Positions 34,856 to 43,289 of a stretch of 64,000 bases of DNA are shown here, piece by piece. Location: assembly GCF_044751345.1 (NCBI RefSeq), contig NZ_JBIWXY010000003.1, positions 1 through 64,000 on the forward strand, read 5' to 3'. This DNA is from Methylobacillus methanolivorans. GTDB taxonomy: Bacteria; Pseudomonadota; Gammaproteobacteria; Burkholderiales; Methylophilaceae. The position numbers and the translations under genes are program-made. How positions within the stretch are numbered: position 1 is the stretch's first letter; every line of letters begins with the position of its first letter. The notes under the pieces are model-generated. The model worked only from the letters and a program-made list of their open reading frames with translations. It was not told the origin of the DNA and searched no databases.

Positions 34856-35756
34856 GAATTTCGGCAAGGTAGCCGTGCTGTTTGGCGGCAAGTCAGGTGA
34901 GCGCGAGGTATCGCTAAAAAGCGGTGCTGCAGTGCTGGCGGCCTTGTTACGCGGAGGCGTGGATGCCCATGCTTTTGATCCTGCAACGCGTGAACTGAGC
35001 GAACTGAAAGCGTTTGACCGCGTCTTTATTGCCTTGCATGGTCGCTATGGCGAGGACGGCACTATCCAGGGTGCCCTGGAGTTAATGGGGATTCCCTATA
35101 CCGGCAGCGGCGTGATGGCTTCCAGCGTGGGCATGGATAAATGGCGCACCAAGCTGCTGTGGCGTGCTGCCGGGGTTGTGACGCCGGAATTTGAATTGGT
35201 GAATGCCGATAGCGATTTTGCTGCGATAGAGCAGCGCTTGGGTTTGCCATTGTTCGTGAAGCCTGCCAATGAAGGCTCCAGCATTGGCATTAGTAAGGTC
35301 AAAGCGGCAGGCGGCCTCAAGGCAGCTTATGAACTGGCTGCCAAGTCTGACCCTTTGGTCATTGCGGAGCAGTTTGTCGGCGGCGGCGAATATACCGTGG
35401 GTATTCTCGGTGATCAGGTGTTACCGGTGATCCGCATCGTGCCTGCCAACGAGTTCTATGACTACGAAGCTAAATACCTGCGCGACGATACGCAGTATCT
35501 CTGCCCATGTGGCCTGGATGCTGCGCTGGAAGAAAAAATCAAGGCAGAGGCCTTGCAGGCGTTCCGCGTGGTGGGCGGCCAAGGCTGGGGCCGGGTGGAT
35601 TTCCTCATGGATGAAGCCGGGCAGCATTATTTCTTGGAGGTGAATACTTCACCTGGCATGACAGACCATAGCCTCGTGCCCATGGGGGCCAGGGCGATCG
35701 GCCTGAGTTTCGATGAGCTGGTGCTCAAGGTGCTGGAGCTGGCGCATGTGGGATAA
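34848..35756 (+). CDS. ddl: D-alanine--D-alanine ligase
   Basis: An ATP-grasp enzyme of 302 residues that joins two D-alanines for MurF. Start choice: the ATG at 34848 overlaps the murB stop and lies 8-9 nt after GGAGA (34835-34839); an ATG at 34842 and a TTG at 34833 are less well spaced. Motifs: VLFGGKSGEREVSLKSG, FIALHGRYGEDGTIQGALEL, SGVMASSVGMDKWRTK, VKPANEGSSIGISKV, and FLEVNTSPGMTDHSLVP with the metal-binding Glu/Asn. ftsQ begins 11 nt before its end. Confidence 0.96.
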   Translation: MSRNFGKVAVLFGGKSGEREVSLKSGAAVLAALLRGGVDAHAFDPATRELSELKAFDRVFIALHGRYGEDGTIQGALELMGIPYTGSGVMASSVGMDKWRTKLLWRAAGVVTPEFELVNADSDFAAIEQRLGLPLFVKPANEGSSIGISKVKAAGGLKAAYELAAKSDPLVIAEQFVGGGEYTVGILGDQVLPVIRIVPANEFYDYEAKYLRDDTQYLCPCGLDAALEEKIKAEALQAFRVVGGQGWGRVDFLMDEAGQHYFLEVNTSPGMTDHSLVPMGARAIGLSFDELVLKVLELAHVG

Positions 35757-36477
35757 GCCGCGCGTCCTTAACTGGATCGCGAACCTGCTGAATGCGCTGG
35801 CAGCAGTCATGTTTTTGTACGGGCTGGTGTATGTGATTGTGCACCTGCCGATTTTCCCGCTCAAGGAAGTGCGGGTGGAAGGCAAGCTGGACCATGTGAC
35901 GCGTGAACAGATCAAGTTCATCGTCGATAGGCACTTGCAGGGTAATTTCTTTACGGTGGATGTGGTGAAGGCCAGGGATGCCTTCCAGAAGCTGCCGTGG
36001 GCACGCAAGGTTAGCGTACGGAAGCGCTGGCCAGACCGGCTGGAAGTGGTGGTTGAGGAACAAAAGGAACTGGCGCGCTGGGGCAATATTGCCTTGGTGA
36101 ACACGTATGGCGAGTTGTTCCATGCAGCGTCGGATAGTGATTTGCCGGTGTTCTACGGGCCTGGCGATGGTGTGGCGGAAGTGGCCAAGCAATATGGCGT
36201 GTATAGCCAGATATTGGGGACAAGCACAGGCATGCATATCGCGCAGTTGGCATTGACCCCGCGCCGTGCCTGGCAGATCAAGACCAACAGCGGCATGGTG
36301 ATTGAGCTGGGCCGGGAAGATATGGAAACGCGCTTGCAGAAGTTTGCCAGCGTTTACAAACAGACATTGGGCGGGCTGAAAGTGGCAATCAGCTACGCCG
36401 ATTTGCGCTATCCCAATGGGTTTGCCGTGCGCAAGCCCGAGGGATTGCCGCCAAAACGCAAGACAGGAGCAGCCTGA
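35746..36477 (+). CDS. ftsQ: Cell division protein FtsQ
   Basis: A bitopic divisome protein that recruits FtsL/FtsB and regulates septal synthesis. The ATG at 35746 (MWDKPRVLNWIANLLN) gives 243 residues; an earlier in-frame start lies well inside ddl. A short basic N-terminus and a transmembrane helix (about 15-36) precede the POTRA domain (FPLKEVRVEGKLDHVTREQIKFIV, about 43-110) and the FtsQ-specific domain (to about 225). Order ddl-ftsQ-ftsA is canonical. Confidence 0.95.
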   Translation: MWDKPRVLNWIANLLNALAAVMFLYGLVYVIVHLPIFPLKEVRVEGKLDHVTREQIKFIVDRHLQGNFFTVDVVKARDAFQKLPWARKVSVRKRWPDRLEVVVEEQKELARWGNIALVNTYGELFHAASDSDLPVFYGPGDGVAEVAKQYGVYSQILGTSTGMHIAQLALTPRRAWQIKTNSGMVIELGREDMETRLQKFASVYKQTLGGLKVAISYADLRYPNGFAVRKPEGLPPKRKTGAA

Positions 36478-36502
36478 GTACTATGGAAAATTGGAGAAAT
36501 AA

Positions 36503-37741
36503 ATGAGCAGGGTCCGGGAAGATAAGAACCTGATAGTCGGGCTGGATATTGGCACCTCGAAGATCGTGGCGATTGTGGCCGAGCTACAGCTGGATGGCAG
36601 CCTCAAGGTCATCGGCTTGGGGCAAAACACCTCGCGCGGCTTGAAGAAGGGTGTGGTGGTGAATATCGACTCCACCGTACAGGCGATCCAGCGTGCGCTG
36701 GAAGAGGCCGAGCTCATGGCGGATTGCAAGATCAGCACCGTGTTCACCGGCATTGCAGGCTCGCATATCAAGAGCCTGAATTCGCACGGCATGGTGAAGA
36801 TCAAGGATGCCGAAGTGACGCAGATGGATGTGGATCGTGTGATCGAGACTGCGCGGGCGATTGCCTTGCCATCCGACCAGCAGATCCTACACATCTTGAC
36901 GCAGGAATTCATTATCGATGGTCAGGAAGACGTACGCGAGCCTCTGGGCATGAGTGGTATGAAGCTGGAGGTCAAAGTGCATATCGTCACTGGCGCTGTT
37001 TCTGCTGCGCAGAACATCGTCAAGTGCATCAAGCGTTGCGGCCTGGAAGTAAGCGATCTTATCTTGCAGCCCTTGGCATCCAGCCTGGCGGTATTGACTG
37101 AAGACGAAAAAGAACTGGGCGTGTGCCTGGTGGATATTGGCGGTGGCACAACCGACATTGCCGTGTTCAAGCAGGGTGCGATCCGCCATACCGCCGTGGT
37201 GCCGATTGCGGGTGACCAGATCACCAACGACGTTGCCGTTGCTTTCCGCACGCCGACCCAATCGGCAGAAGAAATCAAGATCAAGCATGGCTGCGCCTTG
37301 CGCCAGCTGGCTGATGCACGTGAGGTGGTGGAAGTGCCGGGCGTTGATGGCCGTGACCCGCGCCAATTGTCGGTACAGACCCTGGCTGAGGTGATCGAGC
37401 CACGCGTGGTTGAGCTATATGAGTTTGTGCTCGGCGAATTGCGCCGTAGCGGCATGGAGGAAATGATTGCCTCCGGCATTGTGATTACAGGTGGTTCCTC
37501 CCTCATGAAGGGGATGGTGGAACTGGGTGAAGAGATTTTCCACATGCCGGTGCGCCTTGGCATGCCGCGCAATGTGGGAGGTTTGTCCGAGGTGGTAGGT
37601 AATCCGCGTTATGCCACCGGGGTGGGACTGGTATTGATGGGACAGCAGCAAGTGGAACGTCAGCTCCAGGGACAGATGGAATCCAATTCTTTCAGCCAGG
37701 TGTTGAGCCGGATGAAGAGTTGGTTCCAGGGTAATTTCTAG
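36503..37741 (+). CDS. ftsA: Cell division protein FtsA
   Basis: FtsA is the actin-like ATPase that tethers FtsZ to the membrane. The 412-residue protein has VGLDIGTSKIVAIVAE (phosphate 1), the inserted 1C domain with SHGMVKIKDAEVTQMDV, LVDIGGGTTDIAVFKQG (phosphate 2), VITGGSSLMKGMVEL (adenosine site), and a C-terminal amphipathic helix (SRMKSWFQGNF) for membrane binding. 25 nt separate it from ftsQ; a 88-nt gap to ftsZ may hold an internal promoter, but I see no convincing one. Confidence 0.97.
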   Translation: MSRVREDKNLIVGLDIGTSKIVAIVAELQLDGSLKVIGLGQNTSRGLKKGVVVNIDSTVQAIQRALEEAELMADCKISTVFTGIAGSHIKSLNSHGMVKIKDAEVTQMDVDRVIETARAIALPSDQQILHILTQEFIIDGQEDVREPLGMSGMKLEVKVHIVTGAVSAAQNIVKCIKRCGLEVSDLILQPLASSLAVLTEDEKELGVCLVDIGGGTTDIAVFKQGAIRHTAVVPIAGDQITNDVAVAFRTPTQSAEEIKIKHGCALRQLADAREVVEVPGVDGRDPRQLSVQTLAEVIEPRVVELYEFVLGELRRSGMEEMIASGIVITGGSSLMKGMVELGEEIFHMPVRLGMPRNVGGLSEVVGNPRYATGVGLVLMGQQQVERQLQGQMESNSFSQVLSRMKSWFQGNF

Positions 37742-37829
37742 TAGTTGAGTAGCGTGTTTGTAAGCGATTGTGTGTAAGCAATAGTGCTTTTTTCGAGTTT
37801 AGGCAGACGTAACTTTGGAGGAATTTAAC

Positions 37830-38993
37830 ATGTTTGAGATTATGGACAGGGACTCACAAGAGGCCGTGATCAAAGTGATAGGCGTGGGTGGTTGCGGTGG
37901 TAATGCCGTGGCACACATGATTGCCAAGGAAGTTGGCGGCGTGGAATTCATTTGCGCGAATACCGATATGCAGGCCTTGAAAAAGAGCCATGCCAAGACG
38001 GTATTGCAAATTGGTACTGACATCACCAAGGGCCTGGGCGCTGGCGCTAAGCCAGAAATCGGTCGCGAAGCTGCGCTGGAAGACCGTGACCGCATTGCCG
38101 AGATCATTGATGGCGCAGATATGCTGTTCATCACTGCGGGTATGGGCGGTGGTACTGGTACCGGTGCTGCACCTATCATTGCGGAAGTGGCCAAGGAAAT
38201 GGGTATCTTGACTGTTGCCGTAGTGACCAAGCCATTCTCTTTTGAAGGCAAGCGTACCAAGGTGGCACAAGAAGGCCTGGAAGAACTTTCCAAGCACGTC
38301 GACTCTCTTATCATCATCCCCAATGAAAAGCTCATGCAAGTGTTGGGTGAGGATGTGCCATTCCTGGAAGCATTCCAGGCAGCGAATGATGTGTTGCACA
38401 ACGCTGTATCAGGCATCGCAGAAATCATTAATTGCCCAGGCATGGTGAACGTCGACTTTGCCGACGTACGTACCGTGATGTCCGAAATGGGCATGGCAAT
38501 GATGGGGTCTGCTACAGCGACTGGTAGCGAACGTGCACGTATTGCTGCTGAGCAAGCGGTTGCCAGCCCATTGCTGGAAGACGTGAACCTGGCCAATGCG
38601 CGTGGCGTGCTGGTGAACATTACAGCAAGCACTTCCTTCAAGATGAAGGAGTACTACGATGTGATGAACACCATTAAGGAATTCACCGCTGAAGATGCAA
38701 CCGTGATTGTTGGTAACGTGTTTGACGAGTCCATCGGTGACGGCCTGCGTGTGACCATGGTGGCCACTGGCTTGAATGGTGCAGTAGCACGTCGCCAACA
38801 GAAGCCTGAGCTGCGTGTGATGACCCAGGTGCGTGATGGTACGACCAACCAGCCTGTCTACATGGGTGGCATGGATGATGAAGGCCCTGCGGTATTCAGC
38901 TCCAATGGCCGTCGCGCCCAGGTGGAAGCCATGAAGATGTCAGGCGTGGAGGAATATGATATTCCTGCATTCCTGCGCAAGCAGGCTGACTAA
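37830..38993 (+). CDS. ftsZ: Cell division GTPase FtsZ
   Basis: The tubulin homologue that builds the division ring. GGAGG at 37817-37821 is well placed for the ATG at 37830 (MFEIMDRDSQ), giving 387 residues; a TTG at 37815 is embedded in that ribosome site. It has the tubulin signature GGGTGTG (106-112), NTDMQAL, the synergy-loop NVDFADVRTVMSEMGMAMMG, and the conserved C-terminal peptide YDIPAFLRKQ that binds FtsA and SlmA. slmA also occurs in this window. Confidence 0.98.
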   Translation: MFEIMDRDSQEAVIKVIGVGGCGGNAVAHMIAKEVGGVEFICANTDMQALKKSHAKTVLQIGTDITKGLGAGAKPEIGREAALEDRDRIAEIIDGADMLFITAGMGGGTGTGAAPIIAEVAKEMGILTVAVVTKPFSFEGKRTKVAQEGLEELSKHVDSLIIIPNEKLMQVLGEDVPFLEAFQAANDVLHNAVSGIAEIINCPGMVNVDFADVRTVMSEMGMAMMGSATATGSERARIAAEQAVASPLLEDVNLANARGVLVNITASTSFKMKEYYDVMNTIKEFTAEDATVIVGNVFDESIGDGLRVTMVATGLNGAVARRQQKPELRVMTQVRDGTTNQPVYMGGMDDEGPAVFSSNGRRAQVEAMKMSGVEEYDIPAFLRKQAD

Positions 38994-39054
38994 GCAATAA
39001 GCCTGCATAGGCATGGTGAGGCTGGCTGCCTGCTCGGGTGGGCGCAGCGTCGCG

Positions 39055-39063
39055 TGTTATAAT
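39055..39063 (+). promoter_or_regulatory. Extended -10 promoter of lpxC
   Basis: TGTTATAAT (39055-39063) contains a perfect TATAAT with the TGn extension, 44 nt before the lpxC start. No good -35 is seen at the right distance, which fits an extended -10 promoter giving lpxC its own transcription apart from ftsZ. Confidence 0.65.
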
Positions 39064-39086
39064 TGTGGCAACTATATGAATGAGGA

Positions 39087-39098
39087 CTCTCGCGAGAG
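39087..39098 (+). promoter_or_regulatory. Perfect 12-bp palindrome over the lpxC ribosome site
   Basis: CTCTCGCGAGAG reads the same on both strands, and its right half contains the GAGAGGG used as the lpxC Shine-Dalgarno, 8 nt before the GTG. It may be a protein site just after the start point or an RNA element that masks initiation. Confidence 0.4.
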
Positions 39099-39106
39099 GG
39101 ACAGCA

Positions 39107-40036
39107 GTGCTTAAACAAAGAACACTGAAAACTGAAATCAGCGCCACCGGTGTGGGCTTGCATTCGGGCGACAAGGTTACCCTGACCTTACGCCCTGCGG
39201 CCCCTGACACTGGTATTGTATTCCGTAGGGTCGATCTGCCCGACACCGCTGAATTCAAGGTGCAGCCTCATCTCGTTACCGATACCAAGTTGTGCTCTGC
39301 GCTGGAGTGCAACGGTGCCCGGGTTGCCACGATTGAACACCTGATGTCTGCCCTTGCCGGGTTAGGCATAGACAACATCCTCATTGAGCTGAATGCAGGC
39401 GAAGTGCCGATTATGGACGGCAGTGCCGGGCCTTTTGTATTCCTTCTGCAACAGGCTGGCATTGTCGAACAACCCGTGATGAAGAAATTCATCCGTATCA
39501 AGAAAACCGTTGAATATCACGAAGGCGATAAATGGGTGCGTTTTGACCCTTATTTCGGCTTCAAGCTCGACTTCACCATTGATTTTAACCATCCTGCCGT
39601 GGAGCACACTGGGCAGCGTATCACCATTGATTTCGCTGATAACTCCTACATCAAGGAAATCAGCCGCGCTCGCACTTTCGGCTTCATGCATGAAGTGGAG
39701 GCATTACGCTCTATGGGCCTAGCCCGTGGTGGTAGCCTGGATAATGCCATCGTGCTGGATGAGTATCGCGTACTGAACAGCGACGGTTTGCGTTATGACG
39801 ATGAGTTCGTCAAACACAAGATGCTGGATGCGATTGGTGATCTTTATGTTCTGGGCCATCCCCTGATTGGCGCATTCAGCGCTTTCAAGGCTGGTCACTA
39901 CATGAACAATCAGTTGCTGCGCACCTTGCTTGCTGACAGTGACGCCTGGGAATACGCGACTTTCGACAAGTTCGAGGAAGCGCCCGGCGCCTTCCAAACG
40001 CCTATCGGCATGCCGCCGGCCCTGCAATACGTCTAA
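39107..40036 (+). CDS. lpxC: UDP-3-O-acyl-GlcNAc deacetylase LpxC
   Basis: LpxC performs the committed zinc-dependent deacetylation in lipid A synthesis. I use the GTG at 39107 (MLKQRTLKTEISATGVGLHSG), which aligns with the family N-terminus and is preceded by GAGAGGG; the ATG at 39080 adds nine unrelated residues. The 309-residue protein shows TIEHLMSALAGLGIDN with the first zinc His, the SRARTFGF segment, HKMLDAIGDLYVLGHPLIG with zinc His/Asp, and a C-terminal FKAGHYMNNQLL general acid-base His. ftsZ-lpxC order is conserved in proteobacteria. Confidence 0.97.
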   Translation: MLKQRTLKTEISATGVGLHSGDKVTLTLRPAAPDTGIVFRRVDLPDTAEFKVQPHLVTDTKLCSALECNGARVATIEHLMSALAGLGIDNILIELNAGEVPIMDGSAGPFVFLLQQAGIVEQPVMKKFIRIKKTVEYHEGDKWVRFDPYFGFKLDFTIDFNHPAVEHTGQRITIDFADNSYIKEISRARTFGFMHEVEALRSMGLARGGSLDNAIVLDEYRVLNSDGLRYDDEFVKHKMLDAIGDLYVLGHPLIGAFSAFKAGHYMNNQLLRTLLADSDAWEYATFDKFEEAPGAFQTPIGMPPALQYV

Positions 40037-40039
40037 GCC

Positions 40040-40222
40040 ATGCTGGTCTTACGCATACTGCTGATACTGGGGGTGATCTCGGTCGCGGTGTCGCTGGGTA
40101 TTTACGTCATTTCAGGTGACAAGCGTTATCTCAAGTTCACTTGGCAACTCATCAAGTTCACCTTGGTCTTGCTCATGGTGGTCGCCTTGGTCATTGCCAT
40201 GGGTCGTATCGTTCTCTATTAG
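40040..40222 (+). CDS. Small two-helix membrane protein
   Basis: A 60-residue hydrophobic protein starting 3 nt after the lpxC stop. Two transmembrane helices (about 3-24 and 37-57) flank a basic loop (SGDKRYLKFTWQ). I do not recognise a characterised family. Tight spacing behind lpxC and a clear two-helix pattern argue for a real gene co-transcribed with lpxC. It ends about 75 nt before the transglycosylase start. Confidence 0.65.
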   Translation: MLVLRILLILGVISVAVSLGIYVISGDKRYLKFTWQLIKFTLVLLMVVALVIAMGRIVLY

Positions 40223-40295
40223 CTTGCGCAAAGGGCCGTCATCCGGTGGATGGCTATGCTATCCTTGGTCAAGCGTCATGGTTTGGGTATACACA

Positions 40296-42284
40296 ATGCA
40301 GTTAAGTAAGTTTGGTGTTGCCCTGGCACGCTTGCCAGGGGGAATTGGCAGGAGGCTAATCGCTTCATGCTTGTTGGTGGGCTTGCTCGCCTGTGGTCAA
40401 GTTGTCCATGCTGACAGCCCTGATGACCTGTTCCTGAGTGCACGCAATGCCTACAACACGCGAAATCTCAATGCGTTGACCTCTGCTTCCCAAGCCCTGC
40501 ATGCGCAGCGCTATATTCTTGCTCCTTATACCGATTATTGGCGTTTCTTACTTGATCTTAACCAGGCCGATAAAGCCTCGATACAGGCTTTCTTGGAGCA
40601 GTATCGCGATGCTCCATTCGCTGATCGCCTGCGCGGAGAGTGGTTGAAGGTGCTTGCCCGGCGTCAGGACTGGAGCACTTTCTTCGAGGAATACCCCAAG
40701 CTTCAGCGCGATGATATGGCGGTGAGTTGCTATGCTGCTGATGGTGGCATCCAACAGGGGCAGGAATCGGCTGTACGCGAGGGCAAAGCGCTGTGGATGA
40801 CGGGCAATGAATTGCCTGCCAATTGTGGTGCGGTGTTTGAGCGTTTGCAGACCGGCGGGGTATTGCGCGAGGAAGATATCTGGGCACGTACCCGCTTGCT
40901 GTTGCAAGGTTCCAAAATGACGGTTGCCAAGACCGTGCTGCAACGATTGCCGAATATCGACAAGAATAATCTCAAGTTATTGGACAAGGCTTACCAGAAC
41001 CCGCAGCAAGTGCTGGAAAAACGCCAAATCAGCTTTAAGACCCGATTGGGCAAAGAGCTTAATCTCTATGCGCTGGAGCGCTTGAGTCGTAGCCAGCCTG
41101 CATTGGCGTTGGATCTATGGGAAAAACTGCATACTAACTTTGATGTCGCTGATCGTGATTATTTCTGGGGCCGTTTCGCTTTGCATGCCGCCCGTAAACA
41201 CGACCCTGCGGCGCTTACTTATTTCCAGAGGGCTGGAAGCGCTGTGCTGGACAAGGACCAGCAAGAGTGGAAAGCCAGGGCCGCCATGCGTGCGGGTGAC
41301 TGGAAAGCATTACAGCTGACCATTGCGGCAATGCCGGAATCGCAGCAGGAAGAGCAAGTTTGGCAATACTGGAAGGCCCGTGCGCTCAAGGAGCAAAAGC
41401 AGATCGTTGCGGCTAATCTGATCCTGGTGAAGCTCTCCAAGGAAAATACCTATTACGGGCTATTGGCAGAAGAGGAAATGGGAGATGTGATCACCGCGAC
41501 TCCTGCACCTTATAAAGCCAATGCAGAAGAGATGCGGGCGGTATTGGATAACGCGGGTATCCAGCGTGCCTTGGCATTGCGGCGGCTGGAAATGCGCACC
41601 GAATCCCGCGACGAATGGCGCTATGCCAGCCGTGATTTCGACGACAAGCAATTGATAGCCACCGCGGAAATTGCCTTCCGCGAGGGATGGTATGACGTGG
41701 CGATCAGTACGGCTGATCGCACCAAGCTACTGCATGATTTTGCCTTGCGTTACCCTGCGCCTTACCGCGACATCATGCAGGGCTATGCGGCTGATAACTC
41801 ACTGGATGAAGCCTGGATTTATGGCCTGATTCGCCAGGAAAGCCGTTTTGTCAGTTGGGCTAAATCGGTGGTGGGCGCCTCCGGCCTTATGCAGGTGATG
41901 CCGGAAACTGCCAAGTGGATTGCCAAGCGTATGGGCATGGGTGATTACAAGCCTGCCATGATCAACCAACTCGATACCAACCTGAAGTTTGGTACGCACT
42001 ACCTGCGCTATACCATGGACAGGATGGATCAGCAGCCATTGATGGCGACCGCCGCCTACAATGCCGGACCGGGCAGGCCCAAGCGCTGGGCTTCGGACAA
42101 GCCATTGGAAGGTGCTGTGTATGCAGAAACCATTCCCTTCAGCGAAACGCGCGATTACGTGAAAAAAGTATTGGGCAACTCCATGTATTACTCACAGCAA
42201 TTGGGCACCAAGCCCCAGAGCTTGAAACAGCGTTTGGGCGTGGTGCCTGGCGTGGGCGAGCCTATTAATCCGGAACAAGATTAA
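40296..42284 (+). CDS. slt: Soluble lytic murein transglycosylase (Slt70-type)
   Basis: A 662-residue periplasmic enzyme that cleaves peptidoglycan glycan chains to 1,6-anhydro ends. The ATG at 40296 begins a signal peptide ending near VVHA|DSPD; an in-frame extension to 40116 lies in the preceding gene. A long helical superhelix (about 45-480) forms the doughnut of Slt70, and the C-terminal catalytic domain has IYGLIRQESRF with the catalytic Glu, SVVGASGLMQVMPETA, and the ATAAYNAGPGR motif. A Cys near the signal end (LLACGQ) could make it a lipoprotein, but the spacing favours ordinary cleavage. Confidence 0.93.
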   Translation: MQLSKFGVALARLPGGIGRRLIASCLLVGLLACGQVVHADSPDDLFLSARNAYNTRNLNALTSASQALHAQRYILAPYTDYWRFLLDLNQADKASIQAFLEQYRDAPFADRLRGEWLKVLARRQDWSTFFEEYPKLQRDDMAVSCYAADGGIQQGQESAVREGKALWMTGNELPANCGAVFERLQTGGVLREEDIWARTRLLLQGSKMTVAKTVLQRLPNIDKNNLKLLDKAYQNPQQVLEKRQISFKTRLGKELNLYALERLSRSQPALALDLWEKLHTNFDVADRDYFWGRFALHAARKHDPAALTYFQRAGSAVLDKDQQEWKARAAMRAGDWKALQLTIAAMPESQQEEQVWQYWKARALKEQKQIVAANLILVKLSKENTYYGLLAEEEMGDVITATPAPYKANAEEMRAVLDNAGIQRALALRRLEMRTESRDEWRYASRDFDDKQLIATAEIAFREGWYDVAISTADRTKLLHDFALRYPAPYRDIMQGYAADNSLDEAWIYGLIRQESRFVSWAKSVVGASGLMQVMPETAKWIAKRMGMGDYKPAMINQLDTNLKFGTHYLRYTMDRMDQQPLMATAAYNAGPGRPKRWASDKPLEGAVYAETIPFSETRDYVKKVLGNSMYYSQQLGTKPQSLKQRLGVVPGVGEPINPEQD

Positions 42285-42320
42285 CCCTGCTTCAAGCAGG
42301 AAAAAAAGGGACATGAAGTA

Positions 42321-43286
42321 ATGCAACGTATCAGGCAAATATGTGTGATTGGCGGCTCTGGCTTTGTGGGAAGTGCGATTGTGCACAAGCTCAGCGTCGC
42401 AGGTTATGACGTCAAGGTGTTGACGCGGCGGCGCGAGAGCAGCAAGCACCTGATCTTGTTACCCAATGTGCAGGTTGTGGAATGCGATATCTTTAATGAC
42501 ACGGCGCTATCTGGACACTTGCATGGGCAGGATGCCGTGATCAATCTCGTAGGTATCCTGCATGAGACATCACAGGCCCGCTTCGACAAGTTGCATGCCG
42601 AGTTACCTGCACGTTTGGCTGATATCTGCTGCAAGCAAGGCGTGAAGCGCCTGTTGCACATGAGTGCACTGCAAGCCAGTGCAAATGCCAAGAGTGCTTA
42701 CCTGCGCTCCAAGGCAGCAGGAGAAGCTGCGGTGCTGGCACGTGCCCGTGAGGTGGATGTCACGGTGTTCCGTCCTTCCGTTATTTTTGGGCGTGGCGAC
42801 CAGTTCCTCAACCTGTTTGCCAATGTGGTGAAGATATTGCCAGTGATTGCGGTTGCCAAGCCTCATGCGCGTTTTCAGCCGATCTGGGTGGAGGATGTCG
42901 CGCATGTGTTCGTGGCATCGCTCGAAAATATCAGCACTTACGGCCGCAGCATGGATCTGGGTGGCCCGCAGGTGTATACCTTGCAGCAGTTGATTGAGTT
43001 TGTTGCTTTCTTGCTCGGCAAGAAGCGCCGTATCGTACCGCTGAATGACAAGCTCTCTTACTACCAAGCCTATGTCATGGAAAAGCTGCCGGTAAAGCTG
43101 ATGACGCGAGACAACCTCTTCAGCATGGAAGTCGATAGCGTCTGTGCCGCACCAGTCAAGGAGCTGTTTGGCAATTCGACCACGGCACTGGAAGCTGTTG
43201 CACCAGAATATCTGGTCGGTGATACCCCTCGCGGTGCTTATGACCGCTTCCGTAGTCTGGCAGGCAGAACTTTCGGCAGGCGCTGA
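42321..43286 (+). CDS. NAD(P)-binding SDR protein, complex I NDUFA9 type
   Basis: A 321-residue atypical short-chain dehydrogenase/epimerase-like protein. The Rossmann motif GGSGFVGSAIVHKL (about 11-24), a NLVGIL strand, a YxxxK (SAYLRSKAAGE) and the FRPSVIFGRGDQF segment match the NDUFA9/NAD-dependent epimerase subgroup common in betaproteobacteria, often next to cca. The substrate is unknown; ubiquinone-related or sugar roles have been suggested for relatives. It is followed 3 nt later by cca. Confidence 0.88.
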   Translation: MQRIRQICVIGGSGFVGSAIVHKLSVAGYDVKVLTRRRESSKHLILLPNVQVVECDIFNDTALSGHLHGQDAVINLVGILHETSQARFDKLHAELPARLADICCKQGVKRLLHMSALQASANAKSAYLRSKAAGEAAVLARAREVDVTVFRPSVIFGRGDQFLNLFANVVKILPVIAVAKPHARFQPIWVEDVAHVFVASLENISTYGRSMDLGGPQVYTLQQLIEFVAFLLGKKRRIVPLNDKLSYYQAYVMEKLPVKLMTRDNLFSMEVDSVCAAPVKELFGNSTTALEAVAPEYLVGDTPRGAYDRFRSLAGRTFGRR

Positions 43287-43289
43287 GCC

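Noticed and set aside
42285..42320. The CCTGC/GCAGG hairpin before the SDR gene as a terminator
   Set aside because: It is followed by an A-run, not T, and overlaps the next gene's ribosome site.
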